From JBOGGN01 sp050744165 (GTDB lineage: Bacteria; Actinomycetota; Acidimicrobiia; Acidimicrobiales; Palsa-688), in NCBI GenBank assembly GCA_050744165.1, contig JBOGGN010000062.1, forward strand, positions 1 to 21,048: a DNA stretch of 21,048 nt, read 5' to 3'. Position 1 is the stretch's first letter; each line of letters opens with the position of its first letter. Below, one piece after another: positions 7,130-13,956 of the stretch. A model generated the notes under the pieces. The model was not told the origin of the DNA and ran no database searches. It worked only from the letters and a program-made list of their open reading frames with translations. Both the position numbers and the translations under genes were made by a program.

Positions 7130-7163
7130 TTTGGCGTGGACCGGGTAGCGCGGCGCCGCCATC

Positions 7164-7169
7164 TAGCCT
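7164..7169 (+). promoter_or_regulatory. -10 box of a probable leaderless promoter (flavoprotein gene)
   Basis: TAGCCT lies 8 nt before ATG 7178, so transcription would start at or next to the A of the start codon. There is no Shine-Dalgarno sequence. The same spacing is seen upstream of bluB-cobT and the zinc-ribbon gene. Confidence 0.5.
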
Positions 7170-7177
7170 CACTACCG

Positions 7178-8452
7178 ATGCTCAGCGCCGACGTCGTCGT
7201 GGTGGGGGGAGGCCCAGCGGGCACGGCCGCCGCCATCACCCTGGCGCGAGCCGGCCGGGATGTAGTGCTGTTCGACAAGGCCCGCTTCCCCCGTGACAAA
7301 TGCTGCGGCGACGGCCTGACGACGAGCGCGCTGCGCCGCTACGAACGGCTCGGACTGCGGCCCGACACCATTGCCTCGTGGCACGAGGTCAGCGCCACGT
7401 GGCTGCGCTCACCGTCAGGGCGGGTCGTGCGGCTGCCGATGCCCGACACCGGCGGGGTGTTTGCCGCCGTCGCCCGCCGGGTGGACCTGGACGCCGCCTT
7501 CCTCGATGTGGCCCGCGCTGCTGGGGTGAAGGTTCACGATGGCCACGGCGTGACTGACCTCGACCAACGCCACGACCTGGTCTTCCTCGAGGTGGACGGG
7601 ATCGGGCCGGTCGTGGCCCGCTACGTTGTCGCCGCCGATGGCATGTGGTCGCCGATCCGCAAGAAGCTGGGGGTGGGCGAGGGCCCCGGCTACCTCGGGG
7701 ACTGGCACGCCCTACGGCAGTACTTCTCCGGGGTCGACGACCGGGCCGCCAACGCGCTGTGGGTGTGGTTCGACCCCGATCTGCTCCCGGGATACGCGTG
7801 GTCGTTCCCGCTCCCGGGGGGTGGAGCCAATGTGGGATTCGGGATCAAGCGGCTTCCCGGTCGGCCGACCCATGAGATGAAAGGCCAATGGGCCGACATC
7901 CTGGCCCGCCCCCACATCCGGGAGGTGCTCGGGCACGGCGCCGAGGCGGAAGGCCCAACCAAGGCGTGGCCGATCCCCACACGGCTCAACTCCACCGAGC
8001 TGGCCGCCGGCCGCGTCCTGTTCGTCGGCGACGCCGCCCGGGCGACCGACAGCATGACGGGCGAGGGCATTGGCCAGGCGCTGGAAACGGGCGAATTGGC
8101 GGCGGACGCCGTTATTGCCGGTGGGCCCCACCGGCCCGAGCAGGTGGCGGCCCGCTATCGCCGCCAGGTCCGCTGGGGCATGGGGATCGATGACCGTCTA
8201 TCGGGCCGCCTGACCCGGGCCCTTCAGCATCGCAAGGGTGTCCGGGGCGCGGTGCGGATCGCGGGCCTCAACGACGCCACCAGGAGCAACTTCGCGCGCT
8301 GGATGTGGGAGGACTATCCCCGGGCGGTGTTGGTCACCCCACACCTGTGGCGTGGGGGCATGCTTCACGGACCGGGTGCCTACCGTGACGAGGCGCGCTC
8401 GACGGTCGCTTCCGCGGGGTTGGGCCCCGTTCCTCCGCGAGTCCGTCATTAG
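7178..8452 (+). CDS. FAD-dependent geranylgeranyl-reductase-family oxidoreductase
   Basis: A 424-residue flavoprotein. The N-terminal dinucleotide-binding motif is V-V-V-G-G-G-P-A-G-T-A-A-A (about 7-19), ending in the ribose-binding L-F-D-K at 31-34. The family marker P-R-D-K-C-C-G-D-G-L-T follows at 38-48. The second FAD motif F-V-G-D-A-A-R at 282-288 leads into D-S-M-T-G-E-G-I-G-Q-A-L-E-T-G. This is the pattern of geranylgeranyl reductases and related oxidoreductases that saturate isoprenoid chains of quinones or lipids, or act on other hydrophobic substrates. The exact substrate is not evident. I chose ATG 7178 because it places the FAD motif at the N-terminus and follows TAGCCT by 8 nt; the frame is open further upstream only because it runs through the 19-bp repeats. 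It ends 47 bp from the convergent cobT end. Confidence 0.87.
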   Translation: MLSADVVVVGGGPAGTAAAITLARAGRDVVLFDKARFPRDKCCGDGLTTSALRRYERLGLRPDTIASWHEVSATWLRSPSGRVVRLPMPDTGGVFAAVARRVDLDAAFLDVARAAGVKVHDGHGVTDLDQRHDLVFLEVDGIGPVVARYVVAADGMWSPIRKKLGVGEGPGYLGDWHALRQYFSGVDDRAANALWVWFDPDLLPGYAWSFPLPGGGANVGFGIKRLPGRPTHEMKGQWADILARPHIREVLGHGAEAEGPTKAWPIPTRLNSTELAAGRVLFVGDAARATDSMTGEGIGQALETGELAADAVIAGGPHRPEQVAARYRRQVRWGMGIDDRLSGRLTRALQHRKGVRGAVRIAGLNDATRSNFARWMWEDYPRAVLVTPHLWRGGMLHGPGAYRDEARSTVASAGLGPVPPRVRH

Positions 8453-8499
8453 TTGCCGAGTCGTGGCCGTGGAACGGCCCAACTCCCCACCTGACGGCG

Positions 8500-10281
8500 T
8501 TAGGGCTCGTCGGTGACCGTTGTCGTCTGGCGGAGCCGCAGTGCGGCGCACAGCAAGCCGGTCGCCAGGCATGCTCCGACCCCCTCGCCAGCACGGATGC
8601 GGAGGTCCAGGAGTGGTTCCAGACCGAGGTCGGCGAGCACTATTGGGTGGGCGACCTCCCGGCTGCGGTGCCCGGCCACCAAATGGGCAGCCACAGCGGG
8701 CTCCAATCGCACCGCGACGACTGCCGCCAACGTGGTAGCCAATCCGTCAAGCACTACCGCCGCACCGGCTGCGACCGCGCCCATCACCACCCCGGCGAGG
8801 ACTGCGACCTCGGGTCCGCCAACGGCGCCCAACGCAACGATCGGATCATGAAGCGTGGAACCGTGTTGGAGGTGGGCTCGCCGTGTCGCCGACGAGACCA
8901 CGTCGATCTTGCGTTGGAGCATCTCGGAATCGGCGCCAGCACCTCGCCCCACCACCGTGGACGGGTCCTGGTCGAGCAGGACAGCCGCCAGCGCCGCGGC
9001 CACCGTCGTATTGCCGATGCCCACTTCGCCAAGCGCCACCAAGGACCCACGTTCGGCTTGGCTGCCGACACGCCGGCCGGCCTCGACCAGGGTCACAACG
9101 TCCTCGGCGATCAGGGCATCGGCCGTTGCGAGGTCGCCCCGTGAGCCGGTCGGGCGGGCGTCGAGCGCGCCCTGCACTGGACGGGCCCCGGCTACCCCGG
9201 CGTCGACCACGATCACGCTAAGTCCGGCACTGGTGGCGGCAGCGGCCGCGTAGGAGCGGCCGGCAACGGCGGCTTCGACGACATCGCGGGTGACCCGCTG
9301 CTCGTAGGCCGAGATCCGGTAGGCGCAAACCGGGTGGTCAGCGCCTGCCAACACGAGAAACGCGGGGCGGCCGGTCCGGTCGCCAGCCCCGAGGGCAAGC
9401 AGTCTGTCCACGGCCCGGTCGAGGGCGCCGAGCGAACCAGGGGGCGTCAGTAACTGGTCCGCGTGGTCTCGGACCGCCACTACTGCTCCCTGGTCGGGCG
9501 CTCGCAGGTGGGATGGAGGTGGCTCCGCGGGTGGCCCCGCCCCCGACCCCGACCCCGGCCCGGGCCCGGGCCAAACATCCTCAAAGACGACCGCCTCGAG
9601 CGGGGCTCGCCGAGACCATCCGGCCCGTTCGAGGCCCGGCGCCGGGGGCCGCTCGTCGGGCCAGCCAAGGCACAGCCACCCGAGGGTCGTGACCCCATCA
9701 GGGAGCCTGACCAGTGTCGCCAACTCTTCGGGCTGAAAAAGCGTCACCCAGCCCATGCCGAGCCCCTCGGCTCGGGCGGCAAGCCATAGGTTCTCGATGG
9801 CGCAGGCGCAGGACCACATGTCGGCGTCGACGAAGGTCGCCCGGCCCAAGACGCCGGCGGCGGGGACCCGGCGGTCGCAGCAGACGACGACGCCGAGGGG
9901 CGCGTCGCGGATGCCTTCCAATTGGAGGTCCAGAAACTGGCGGGCTGATCCATCGTCGAACCCGGCGGCCTGCGCCAGGCGGTGGCGGTCCGCGAGAACG
10001 AGGGCCTGCTGGCGAGTTTCGGGGCTTCGCACGACGACGAACCGCCACGGCTGGCTGTGCCCGACCGACGGCGCCTGGTGGGCGGCTCCGAGCACCCGCC
10101 GCAGCACCTCGTCTGGGACGGGGTCGGGCCGGAAATGTCGGATGTCACGCCGGGCGCCTACCACCGCGTACAGCGACGCCCGGTCTTCGGGAGAAAATGC
10201 CCAGCCGTCAGGCCGGTCGCCTCGTTGGCGGGCCGAGGTGGCGTCGCCGATCTGCGGTACTGGGCGGGGCCACGACGCCAT
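8500..10281 (-). CDS. bluB-cobT: BluB-CobT fusion: 5,6-dimethylbenzimidazole synthase and phosphoribosyltransferase
   Basis: This 593-residue fusion joins two steps of cobalamin lower-ligand assembly. The N-terminal BluB domain (about 30-215) has A-R-R-D-I-R-H-F-R-P, A-P-S-V-G-H-S-Q-P-W-R-F and E-G-L-G-M-G-W-V-T-L-F, typical of the FMN-cannibalising DMB synthase. A Pro/Gly/Ser linker (about 215-260) leads to CobT, which transfers phosphoribose from nicotinate mononucleotide to DMB. P-P-G-S-L-G is at 280-285, G-E-V-G-I-G-N-T-T at 418-426 keeps the base Glu, and R-A-G-E-G-V-G-A near the end keeps the second Glu. The usual A-G-D-H-G-V reads A-G-A-D-H-P-V. Start: ATG 10281 lies 8 nt behind TAGAGT; an ATG at 10335 would add 18 residues from the repeat region. 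No other cob genes are nearby and I see no cobalamin riboswitch. Confidence 0.92.
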   Translation of the reverse strand: MASWPRPVPQIGDATSARQRGDRPDGWAFSPEDRASLYAVVGARRDIRHFRPDPVPDEVLRRVLGAAHQAPSVGHSQPWRFVVVRSPETRQQALVLADRHRLAQAAGFDDGSARQFLDLQLEGIRDAPLGVVVCCDRRVPAAGVLGRATFVDADMWSCACAIENLWLAARAEGLGMGWVTLFQPEELATLVRLPDGVTTLGWLCLGWPDERPPAPGLERAGWSRRAPLEAVVFEDVWPGPGPGSGSGAGPPAEPPPSHLRAPDQGAVVAVRDHADQLLTPPGSLGALDRAVDRLLALGAGDRTGRPAFLVLAGADHPVCAYRISAYEQRVTRDVVEAAVAGRSYAAAAATSAGLSVIVVDAGVAGARPVQGALDARPTGSRGDLATADALIAEDVVTLVEAGRRVGSQAERGSLVALGEVGIGNTTVAAALAAVLLDQDPSTVVGRGAGADSEMLQRKIDVVSSATRRAHLQHGSTLHDPIVALGAVGGPEVAVLAGVVMGAVAAGAAVVLDGLATTLAAVVAVRLEPAVAAHLVAGHRSREVAHPIVLADLGLEPLLDLRIRAGEGVGACLATGLLCAALRLRQTTTVTDEP

Positions 10282-10289
10282 GGCGATCG

Positions 10290-10295
10290 ACTCTA
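10290..10295 (-). promoter_or_regulatory. -10 box of a probable leaderless promoter (bluB-cobT)
   Basis: On the minus strand TAGAGT is followed by 8 nt and then ATG 10281. This supports the shorter start and a transcript beginning at the start codon. Confidence 0.5.
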
Positions 10296-10296
10296 C

Positions 10297-10447
10297 GTGC
10301 GTGTTCCGGCCGTCCGGCCCGGGGAACCCGTGCATGTCCCGACGTCCCGGCCCGGGTGCCGTGCGTGCTCCCGCCGTCCGGCCGGGTGCATCGGTGCATG
10401 TCCCGACGTCCCGCCGGGTGCGTGTTCCGACGTCCCGGCCGGGTGCC
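10297..10447 (+). repeat. Five imperfect GC-rich repeats of about 24-33 bp
   Basis: Units start at about 10297, 10330, 10361, 10394 and 10418. Each begins GTGCGTG or GTGCATG, continues TTCCG or TCCCG, and carries CCGTCCGG or ACGTCCCG, then CCGGGTGC. They fill nearly the whole divergent gap between bluB-cobT and the zinc-ribbon gene. Units alternate between the GTGCGTG and GTGCATG forms in the first four. Confidence 0.8.
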
Positions 10448-10453
10448 TACAGT
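10448..10453 (+). promoter_or_regulatory. -10 box of a probable leaderless promoter (zinc-ribbon gene)
   Basis: TACAGT is followed by 8 nt and then GTG 10462, the start that places a C-x2-C knuckle at the N-terminus. Confidence 0.5.
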
Positions 10454-10461
10454 CGGGAACC

Positions 10462-10996
10462 GTGGCGAGCACGGTCCCGGTGTGCCAGCACTGCGGGGCG
10501 CCGTGGCGACGTGACCGGGGCGTGCCGATTCTGTCGGGTTACGGCTCCGCCATCAGCGGCCGGCTCAACGGCCGGCTCAACGGCCGGCTCAACGGCCGGC
10601 GCGGGAGCCGGCAACCAGGCCGGAAGCGGCGGGGCCGTGAGAGCCGTTGACGGCGACGTACTTTTCCAACTGCTGCTTGCGGCGACCGCCGCTGCCCCTG
10701 ATCGACCCCTCGACGGGCTGGCCGAGGACCTTCACCATGTCGCCGGCGAGCGGTGCACCGCCACGGGGCGGCCCGTCGAGTCCCTGCAGGTCGACCTCGA
10801 CGACTGGCGGTACCAGGCGTGGACCGAGCGGGGCGAGGTGGCCGCCCGGGCGGTGCACACCGTGCGGGGCGTGGTGCTGAAGCGCCAGAGCCTGCCGTTC
10901 GAGGAGTGGCTGGCGGCGCTGGCCGGCCACCTGGCGGAGTTCGCCCAGAGCCACCGGCGCGTCTATGACGCCATCGTCGCCCTCGACCATCCCTGA
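10462..10996 (+). pseudogene. Small zinc-ribbon protein gene with an apparent +1 frameshift
   Basis: From GTG 10462 the frame reads M-A-S-T-V-P-V-C-Q-H-C-G-A-P-W-R-R-D-R. A second C-x2-C (A-C-R-F-C-R-V) appears in the next frame at about 10521-10535, and coding sense then continues in that frame to TGA at 10996. One surplus base in the GGGG run at 10517-10520 explains the break; removing it gives about 177 residues with an N-terminal C-x2-C...C-x2-C zinc ribbon, an (A-G-S-T)3 linker, and a helical C-terminal domain with L-D-D-W-R-Y-Q-A-W and F-E-E-W-L-A-A-L-A-G-H-L-A-E-F-A. I do not recognise the C-terminal domain. It may be a sequencing error, a true mutation or, less likely, programmed frameshifting. 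It is 17 bp from the double YbjQ gene and probably shares its mRNA. Confidence 0.6.
10559..10598 (+). repeat. 12-bp minisatellite, three copies, in the linker coding region
   Basis: The unit GGCCGGCTCAAC is repeated three times and begins a fourth (GGCCGGC). In the coding frame it encodes A-G-S-T repeats linking the zinc ribbon to the C-terminal domain. Confidence 0.85.
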
Positions 10997-11013
10997 CCAG
11001 AAGGAGCCTCACC

Positions 11014-11844
11014 TTGAGCCAGCAGCCCGGACCGCAGAGCATCCTGACCCAGACCGCCCTGGCCCGCCTGCGCCAAGCGGGGCCGCATGAGGAGGGCGGC
11101 GGGCTGCCGAGGTTGTTTACCAGCGACCTGTCGGTGAACGAGTTCTGCCTCCTGACCCAGGCCGGGTTCGCGCCGCTGGGGCTGGTGTTGGGGAGCTCGA
11201 TCTACCACGTGGGGTTCCAGTTTCAGAACTGGAGCCAGAGCCAGGAGCTGCAGGTGCTCACCCAGGCCATGTACACCGCCCGGGAGTACGCCATCGCCCG
11301 CATGGAGGCCGAGGCCGACGAGTTGGGCGCCGACGGCATCGTGGGCGTCCACCTGGAATACCGGCGCTATACCTGGGCCGCGGACCTGATGGAGTTCATG
11401 GCGGTGGGCACCGCGGTGCGCTCGACCCGGGGCGGCCAGTGGCGCACGCCGTCGGGGAAGCCATTCACGTCGGACCTTTCGGGCCAGGACATGTGGACGC
11501 TGGTCAACACCGGCCATGCCCCGGTCTCCTTCGTCCTCGGGACGTGCGTGTACCACGTGGCCCATCAGGGGTTCATGCAGGCCATGAAGCAGGTGGGCCA
11601 GAACGTCGAGATGCCCAACTTCACCCAGGCCACCTACGACGCCCGGGAGATCGCCATGTCCCGAATGCAGGCCGAGGCCGAGCGGGACGGGGCGTCGGGG
11701 ATCGTCGGCGTGCGGGTCGTCGAGGAGAGCCACGCGTGGGGCGAGCATGCCATTGAGTTTCTGGCGCTGGGGACCTCGATCCGCCCCTTGCCGGGGAGCC
11801 CGGGGTTGCCGCCGCCTTCGATGGTCATGCCGATGGTCGGATAG
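11014..11844 (+). CDS. Double YbjQ/UPF0145 (heavy-metal-binding-type) domain protein
   Basis: A 276-residue protein made of two related halves. Half 1 has F-T-S-D-L-S-V-N-E-F, G-L-V-L-G-S-S-I-Y-H-V-G and A-R-E-Y-A-I-A-R-M-E-A-E-A followed by G-A-D-G-I-V-G-V. Half 2 repeats the order with F-T-S-D-L-S-G-Q-D-M, F-V-L-G-T-C-V-Y-H-V-A, A-R-E-I-A-M-S-R-M-Q-A-E-A and G-A-S-G-I-V-G-V. The A-R-x-x-A-x-x-R-M-x-x-E-A...G-A-x-x-I-V-G-V order is that of YbjQ (PF01906) proteins, which form pentameric rings in solved members and have no settled function. It starts at TTG 11014, 7 nt after a clear AAGGAG. No membrane segment or signal peptide is seen. It follows the zinc-ribbon gene by 17 bp. Confidence 0.85.
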   Translation: MSQQPGPQSILTQTALARLRQAGPHEEGGGLPRLFTSDLSVNEFCLLTQAGFAPLGLVLGSSIYHVGFQFQNWSQSQELQVLTQAMYTAREYAIARMEAEADELGADGIVGVHLEYRRYTWAADLMEFMAVGTAVRSTRGGQWRTPSGKPFTSDLSGQDMWTLVNTGHAPVSFVLGTCVYHVAHQGFMQAMKQVGQNVEMPNFTQATYDAREIAMSRMQAEAERDGASGIVGVRVVEESHAWGEHAIEFLALGTSIRPLPGSPGLPPPSMVMPMVG

Positions 11845-11847
11845 CTG

Positions 11848-11863
11848 GTTACGGCGCGGTAAC
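11848..11863. promoter_or_regulatory. Dyad GTTAC-N6-GTAAC overlapping the SDR -10 box
   Basis: GTTACGGCGCGGTAAC has perfect 5-bp inverted arms. Its right arm overlaps TAACTT (11860-11865), a -10-like box 10 nt before the SDR ATG. A repressor bound here would cover the promoter. Confidence 0.4.
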
Positions 11864-11875
11864 TTTTCGTGCATT

Positions 11876-12769
11876 ATGACTGAGCTCGGATTTCAAGACA
11901 GGGTCGCCGTCATTACCGGTGCTGGCGGTGGGTTGGGCCGCCAGCACGCCCTCTTGCTGGCGTCGCGAGGTGCCCAGGTCGTCGTCAACGACCTCGGGGG
12001 GTCGGTGCGAGGCGAGGGTGGCGACGAAGGGCCGGCCCATCGCATGGCGCAGGAGATCAACGACTTGGGCGGGGTGGCGGTCCCTGACACCCACAGCGTC
12101 GCCACTCCAGAAGGCGGCGCCGCCATTGTGCAGACGGCGTTGGACGCCTTCGGGCGGGTGGACATCGTGATCAACAACGCCGGGATCTTGCGGGACAAGG
12201 CCTTCCACAACATGACGCCCGACCTGATCGACCCGGTGATCGACGTCCACCTTCGGGGCGCCTTCAATGTGACCCGGCCGGCATGGGTCAAGATGCGCGA
12301 GCAGAGCTACGGGCGGGTACTCAATACCGCGTCCAACGCCGGGATCCTCGGCAACTTCGGGCAGGCCAACTACGGGGCCGCCAAAATGGGCCTCGTGGGC
12401 CTGACCCGGGTGCTGGCCCAGGAGGGGGTCAAGTACAACATCAAGGTCAACGCCATTGCCCCGGTGGCGGGGACGCGGATGACCGAGGAGTTGCTGGGCG
12501 CTCTGGCGGAGAAGCTTGATCCGGCGCTGGTCTCGCCGATCGCGGCGTGGCTGGTGCACGATGACTGCCCCGTGACCGGAGAGGTGTACTCGGCCGCTGG
12601 GGGACGCATCGCGCGGTTCTTCATCGGGCTGACGGAGGGGTACTACAACCCTCACCTCACCTTGGAGGACGTGCGGGACCACTTTGACGAGATCCGCAAC
12701 GAGGAGGGGTACATCGTTCCTCGGAACATCGGCGACGAGTTCACGCAGTTACTCAAGTACCTGTCGTAG
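11876..12769 (+). CDS. SDR-family 3-hydroxyacyl-CoA dehydrogenase-like oxidoreductase
   Basis: A 297-residue classical short-chain dehydrogenase. T-G-A-G-G-G-L-G (14-21) binds the cofactor, D39 in V-V-V-N-D-L-G-G favours NAD, N-N-A-G is at 100-103, and the catalytic set is Ser153, Tyr166 and Lys170 in Y-G-A-A-K. The long V-N-D-L-G-G-S-V-R-G-E-G insertion, the F-G-Q-A-N-Y-G-A-A-K-M-G-L-V-G-L run and the C-terminal tail resemble the (3R)-hydroxyacyl-CoA dehydrogenase unit of peroxisomal MFE-2/HSD17B4, suggesting fatty acid or steroid side-chain beta-oxidation. ATG 11876 is chosen because upstream sequence in this frame lies inside the YbjQ gene and reads as nonsense. The gap of 31 bp holds a promoter-like box and a dyad. 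Confidence 0.9.
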   Translation: MTELGFQDRVAVITGAGGGLGRQHALLLASRGAQVVVNDLGGSVRGEGGDEGPAHRMAQEINDLGGVAVPDTHSVATPEGGAAIVQTALDAFGRVDIVINNAGILRDKAFHNMTPDLIDPVIDVHLRGAFNVTRPAWVKMREQSYGRVLNTASNAGILGNFGQANYGAAKMGLVGLTRVLAQEGVKYNIKVNAIAPVAGTRMTEELLGALAEKLDPALVSPIAAWLVHDDCPVTGEVYSAAGGRIARFFIGLTEGYYNPHLTLEDVRDHFDEIRNEEGYIVPRNIGDEFTQLLKYLS

Positions 12770-12786
12770 GTCTGGGGACCCCGGAC
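12770..12786. terminator. Short hairpin between convergent SDR and ligC
   Basis: GTCTGGG pairs with CCCGGAC (one T-G pair) with a 3-nt loop, in the 26 bp between the two convergent stops. There is no T-run. It could separate the transcripts. Confidence 0.35.
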
Positions 12787-12795
12787 TCGGCGTCC

Positions 12796-13938
12796 CTACT
12801 GCGAAAGGGAGAAGATGGCGCTTAGTTCCATGGGAACGGCGACCTCCATCTGCTCGTAGGTGCAGCTGCGGGGGTCCCGGTCGGGCCGCCACCGCCGAAA
12901 GCGCGCCGTGTGTCGCAACCGCGTCCCCTGCAGGTGCTCGTACGCCGCCTCCACCACCAACTCCGGCCGGATGGGGACGAAGGACATGTCCTTGCCGGCG
13001 TTCCAGCGGTTCATGCCCCCGACGGCGCCCGCCGGGGTGTCGCCGTTGGCCACCATCCATTGCGCCCATTCCCCCCAGGGGTGGTCCTCGCCGGGCCCAA
13101 GGCGGAAGGGCGTCAGTTTGTCGACCAGCGTCAGCCGCTGGTCACGGGGGAAGGCCCCGATCACGCCCACATGGCGCAGCTCGTCGCCCTCCCACAGGCC
13201 GAGCATCAGCGAGCCCACGCCTTCGCCGCCCTTGTACCAGCGGAAGCCGGCCACCACGAACTCCGCGGTGCGCTCGTGCTTTACCTTCAGCATGACCCGC
13301 TGGTCCTCCCGGTAGGTGAGGTCGACCCCCTTGGCCACCACGCCGTCGAGGCCGGCGCCCTCGAAGCGCCGGAACCAATCGGCGGCCACCGCCACGTCGG
13401 TGGTCGCGGGCGTGAGGTAGACCGCGGACCCGGTCTCGGACCCGTGCTCGGCCGGGCGGCCTTCGTCGGGGGCGGTGACCTCATCGGGTTGGGCCGGGGG
13501 GCGGGCCAGGGCTGCCACCAGCGCCGCCCGCCGCTCTGCGAATCCCACCGATCGCAAGTCGTCCGATCCCAGGGCCAGAAGATCGAAGGCCACGAATGAA
13601 GCCGGGGTCGCCGCCGCCAGCATCCGCACCCGAGAGTCGGCGGGGTGGATGCGCTGCTGCAGGGCCTCGAAGTCGAGCCCGTTGGCGCCGGCAATGACCA
13701 CCTCCCCATCCACGACGCAGCGCTCGGGCAGGCCGTGGCGAACGGCGGCCACAACGTCGGGGAAGTACCGGGTGAGCGGCCGCTCGTTGCGGCTCCCGAG
13801 TTCCACCTCGTCGCCGTCACGGAACACGATGCAGCGGAACCCGTCCCACTTGGGCTCATACAGGTACGGACCTTCGGGCAGGTCGCGGGTCAGCTTGGCC
13901 AGCATGGGCGCCACCGGTGGCATCACGGGCAAGTGCAC
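12796..13938 (-). CDS. ligC: ATP-dependent DNA ligase, LigC type
   Basis: A 380-residue nucleotidyltransferase plus OB-fold ligase. Motif I is E-P-K-W-D-G-F-R with the adenylated Lys30. Motif III/IIIa regions are V-V-D-G-E-V-V (75-81) and F-V-A-F-D-L-L (115-121). Motif IV is G-L-D-G-V-V-A-K-G (196-204) and motif V is M-L-K-V-K-H (216-221). The OB part starts near A-E-F-V-V-A-G-F-R-W. Length and lack of extra polymerase or nuclease domains match LigC of actinobacteria, a base-excision or backup end-joining ligase; no Ku or Pol domain gene is in the window. GTG 13938 sits 6 nt behind TAGGGT; an in-frame ATG lies 5 codons further on. It is divergent from the methyltransferase. Confidence 0.9.
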   Translation of the reverse strand: MHLPVMPPVAPMLAKLTRDLPEGPYLYEPKWDGFRCIVFRDGDEVELGSRNERPLTRYFPDVVAAVRHGLPERCVVDGEVVIAGANGLDFEALQQRIHPADSRVRMLAAATPASFVAFDLLALGSDDLRSVGFAERRAALVAALARPPAQPDEVTAPDEGRPAEHGSETGSAVYLTPATTDVAVAADWFRRFEGAGLDGVVAKGVDLTYREDQRVMLKVKHERTAEFVVAGFRWYKGGEGVGSLMLGLWEGDELRHVGVIGAFPRDQRLTLVDKLTPFRLGPGEDHPWGEWAQWMVANGDTPAGAVGGMNRWNAGKDMSFVPIRPELVVEAAYEHLQGTRLRHTARFRRWRPDRDPRSCTYEQMEVAVPMELSAIFSLSQ

Positions 13939-13943
13939 CGCCC

Positions 13944-13950
13944 TACCCTA
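13944..13950. promoter_or_regulatory. Overlapping divergent -10 boxes for ligC and the methyltransferase gene
   Basis: TACCCTA reads TACCCT on plus (13944-13949, 7 nt before GTG 13957) and TAGGGT on minus (13945-13950, 6 nt before GTG 13938). Only 18 bp separate the two start codons. Both transcripts would be leaderless, and polymerase could occupy only one direction at a time. Confidence 0.55.
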
Positions 13951-13956
13951 CGAAAG

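Noticed and set aside
6953..7177. Upstream extension of the flavoprotein through the 19-bp repeats
   Set aside because: The extension encodes only the 19-residue repeat product, and the FAD motif belongs at the N-terminus from ATG 7178.
9755..10461. Upstream part of the long plus-strand frame leading into the zinc-ribbon gene
   Set aside because: It is antisense to BluB and the intergenic repeats. The leaderless box and C-x2-C knuckle place the start at 10462.
10282..10461. Cobalamin riboswitch upstream of bluB-cobT
   Set aside because: The gap is filled with GC-rich repeats, the transcript appears leaderless, and no B12-box-like core was seen.
10963..11874. Minus-strand 303-codon open frame
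   Set aside because: It is antisense to the double YbjQ gene, which has clear repeated domain motifs and a Shine-Dalgarno sequence.
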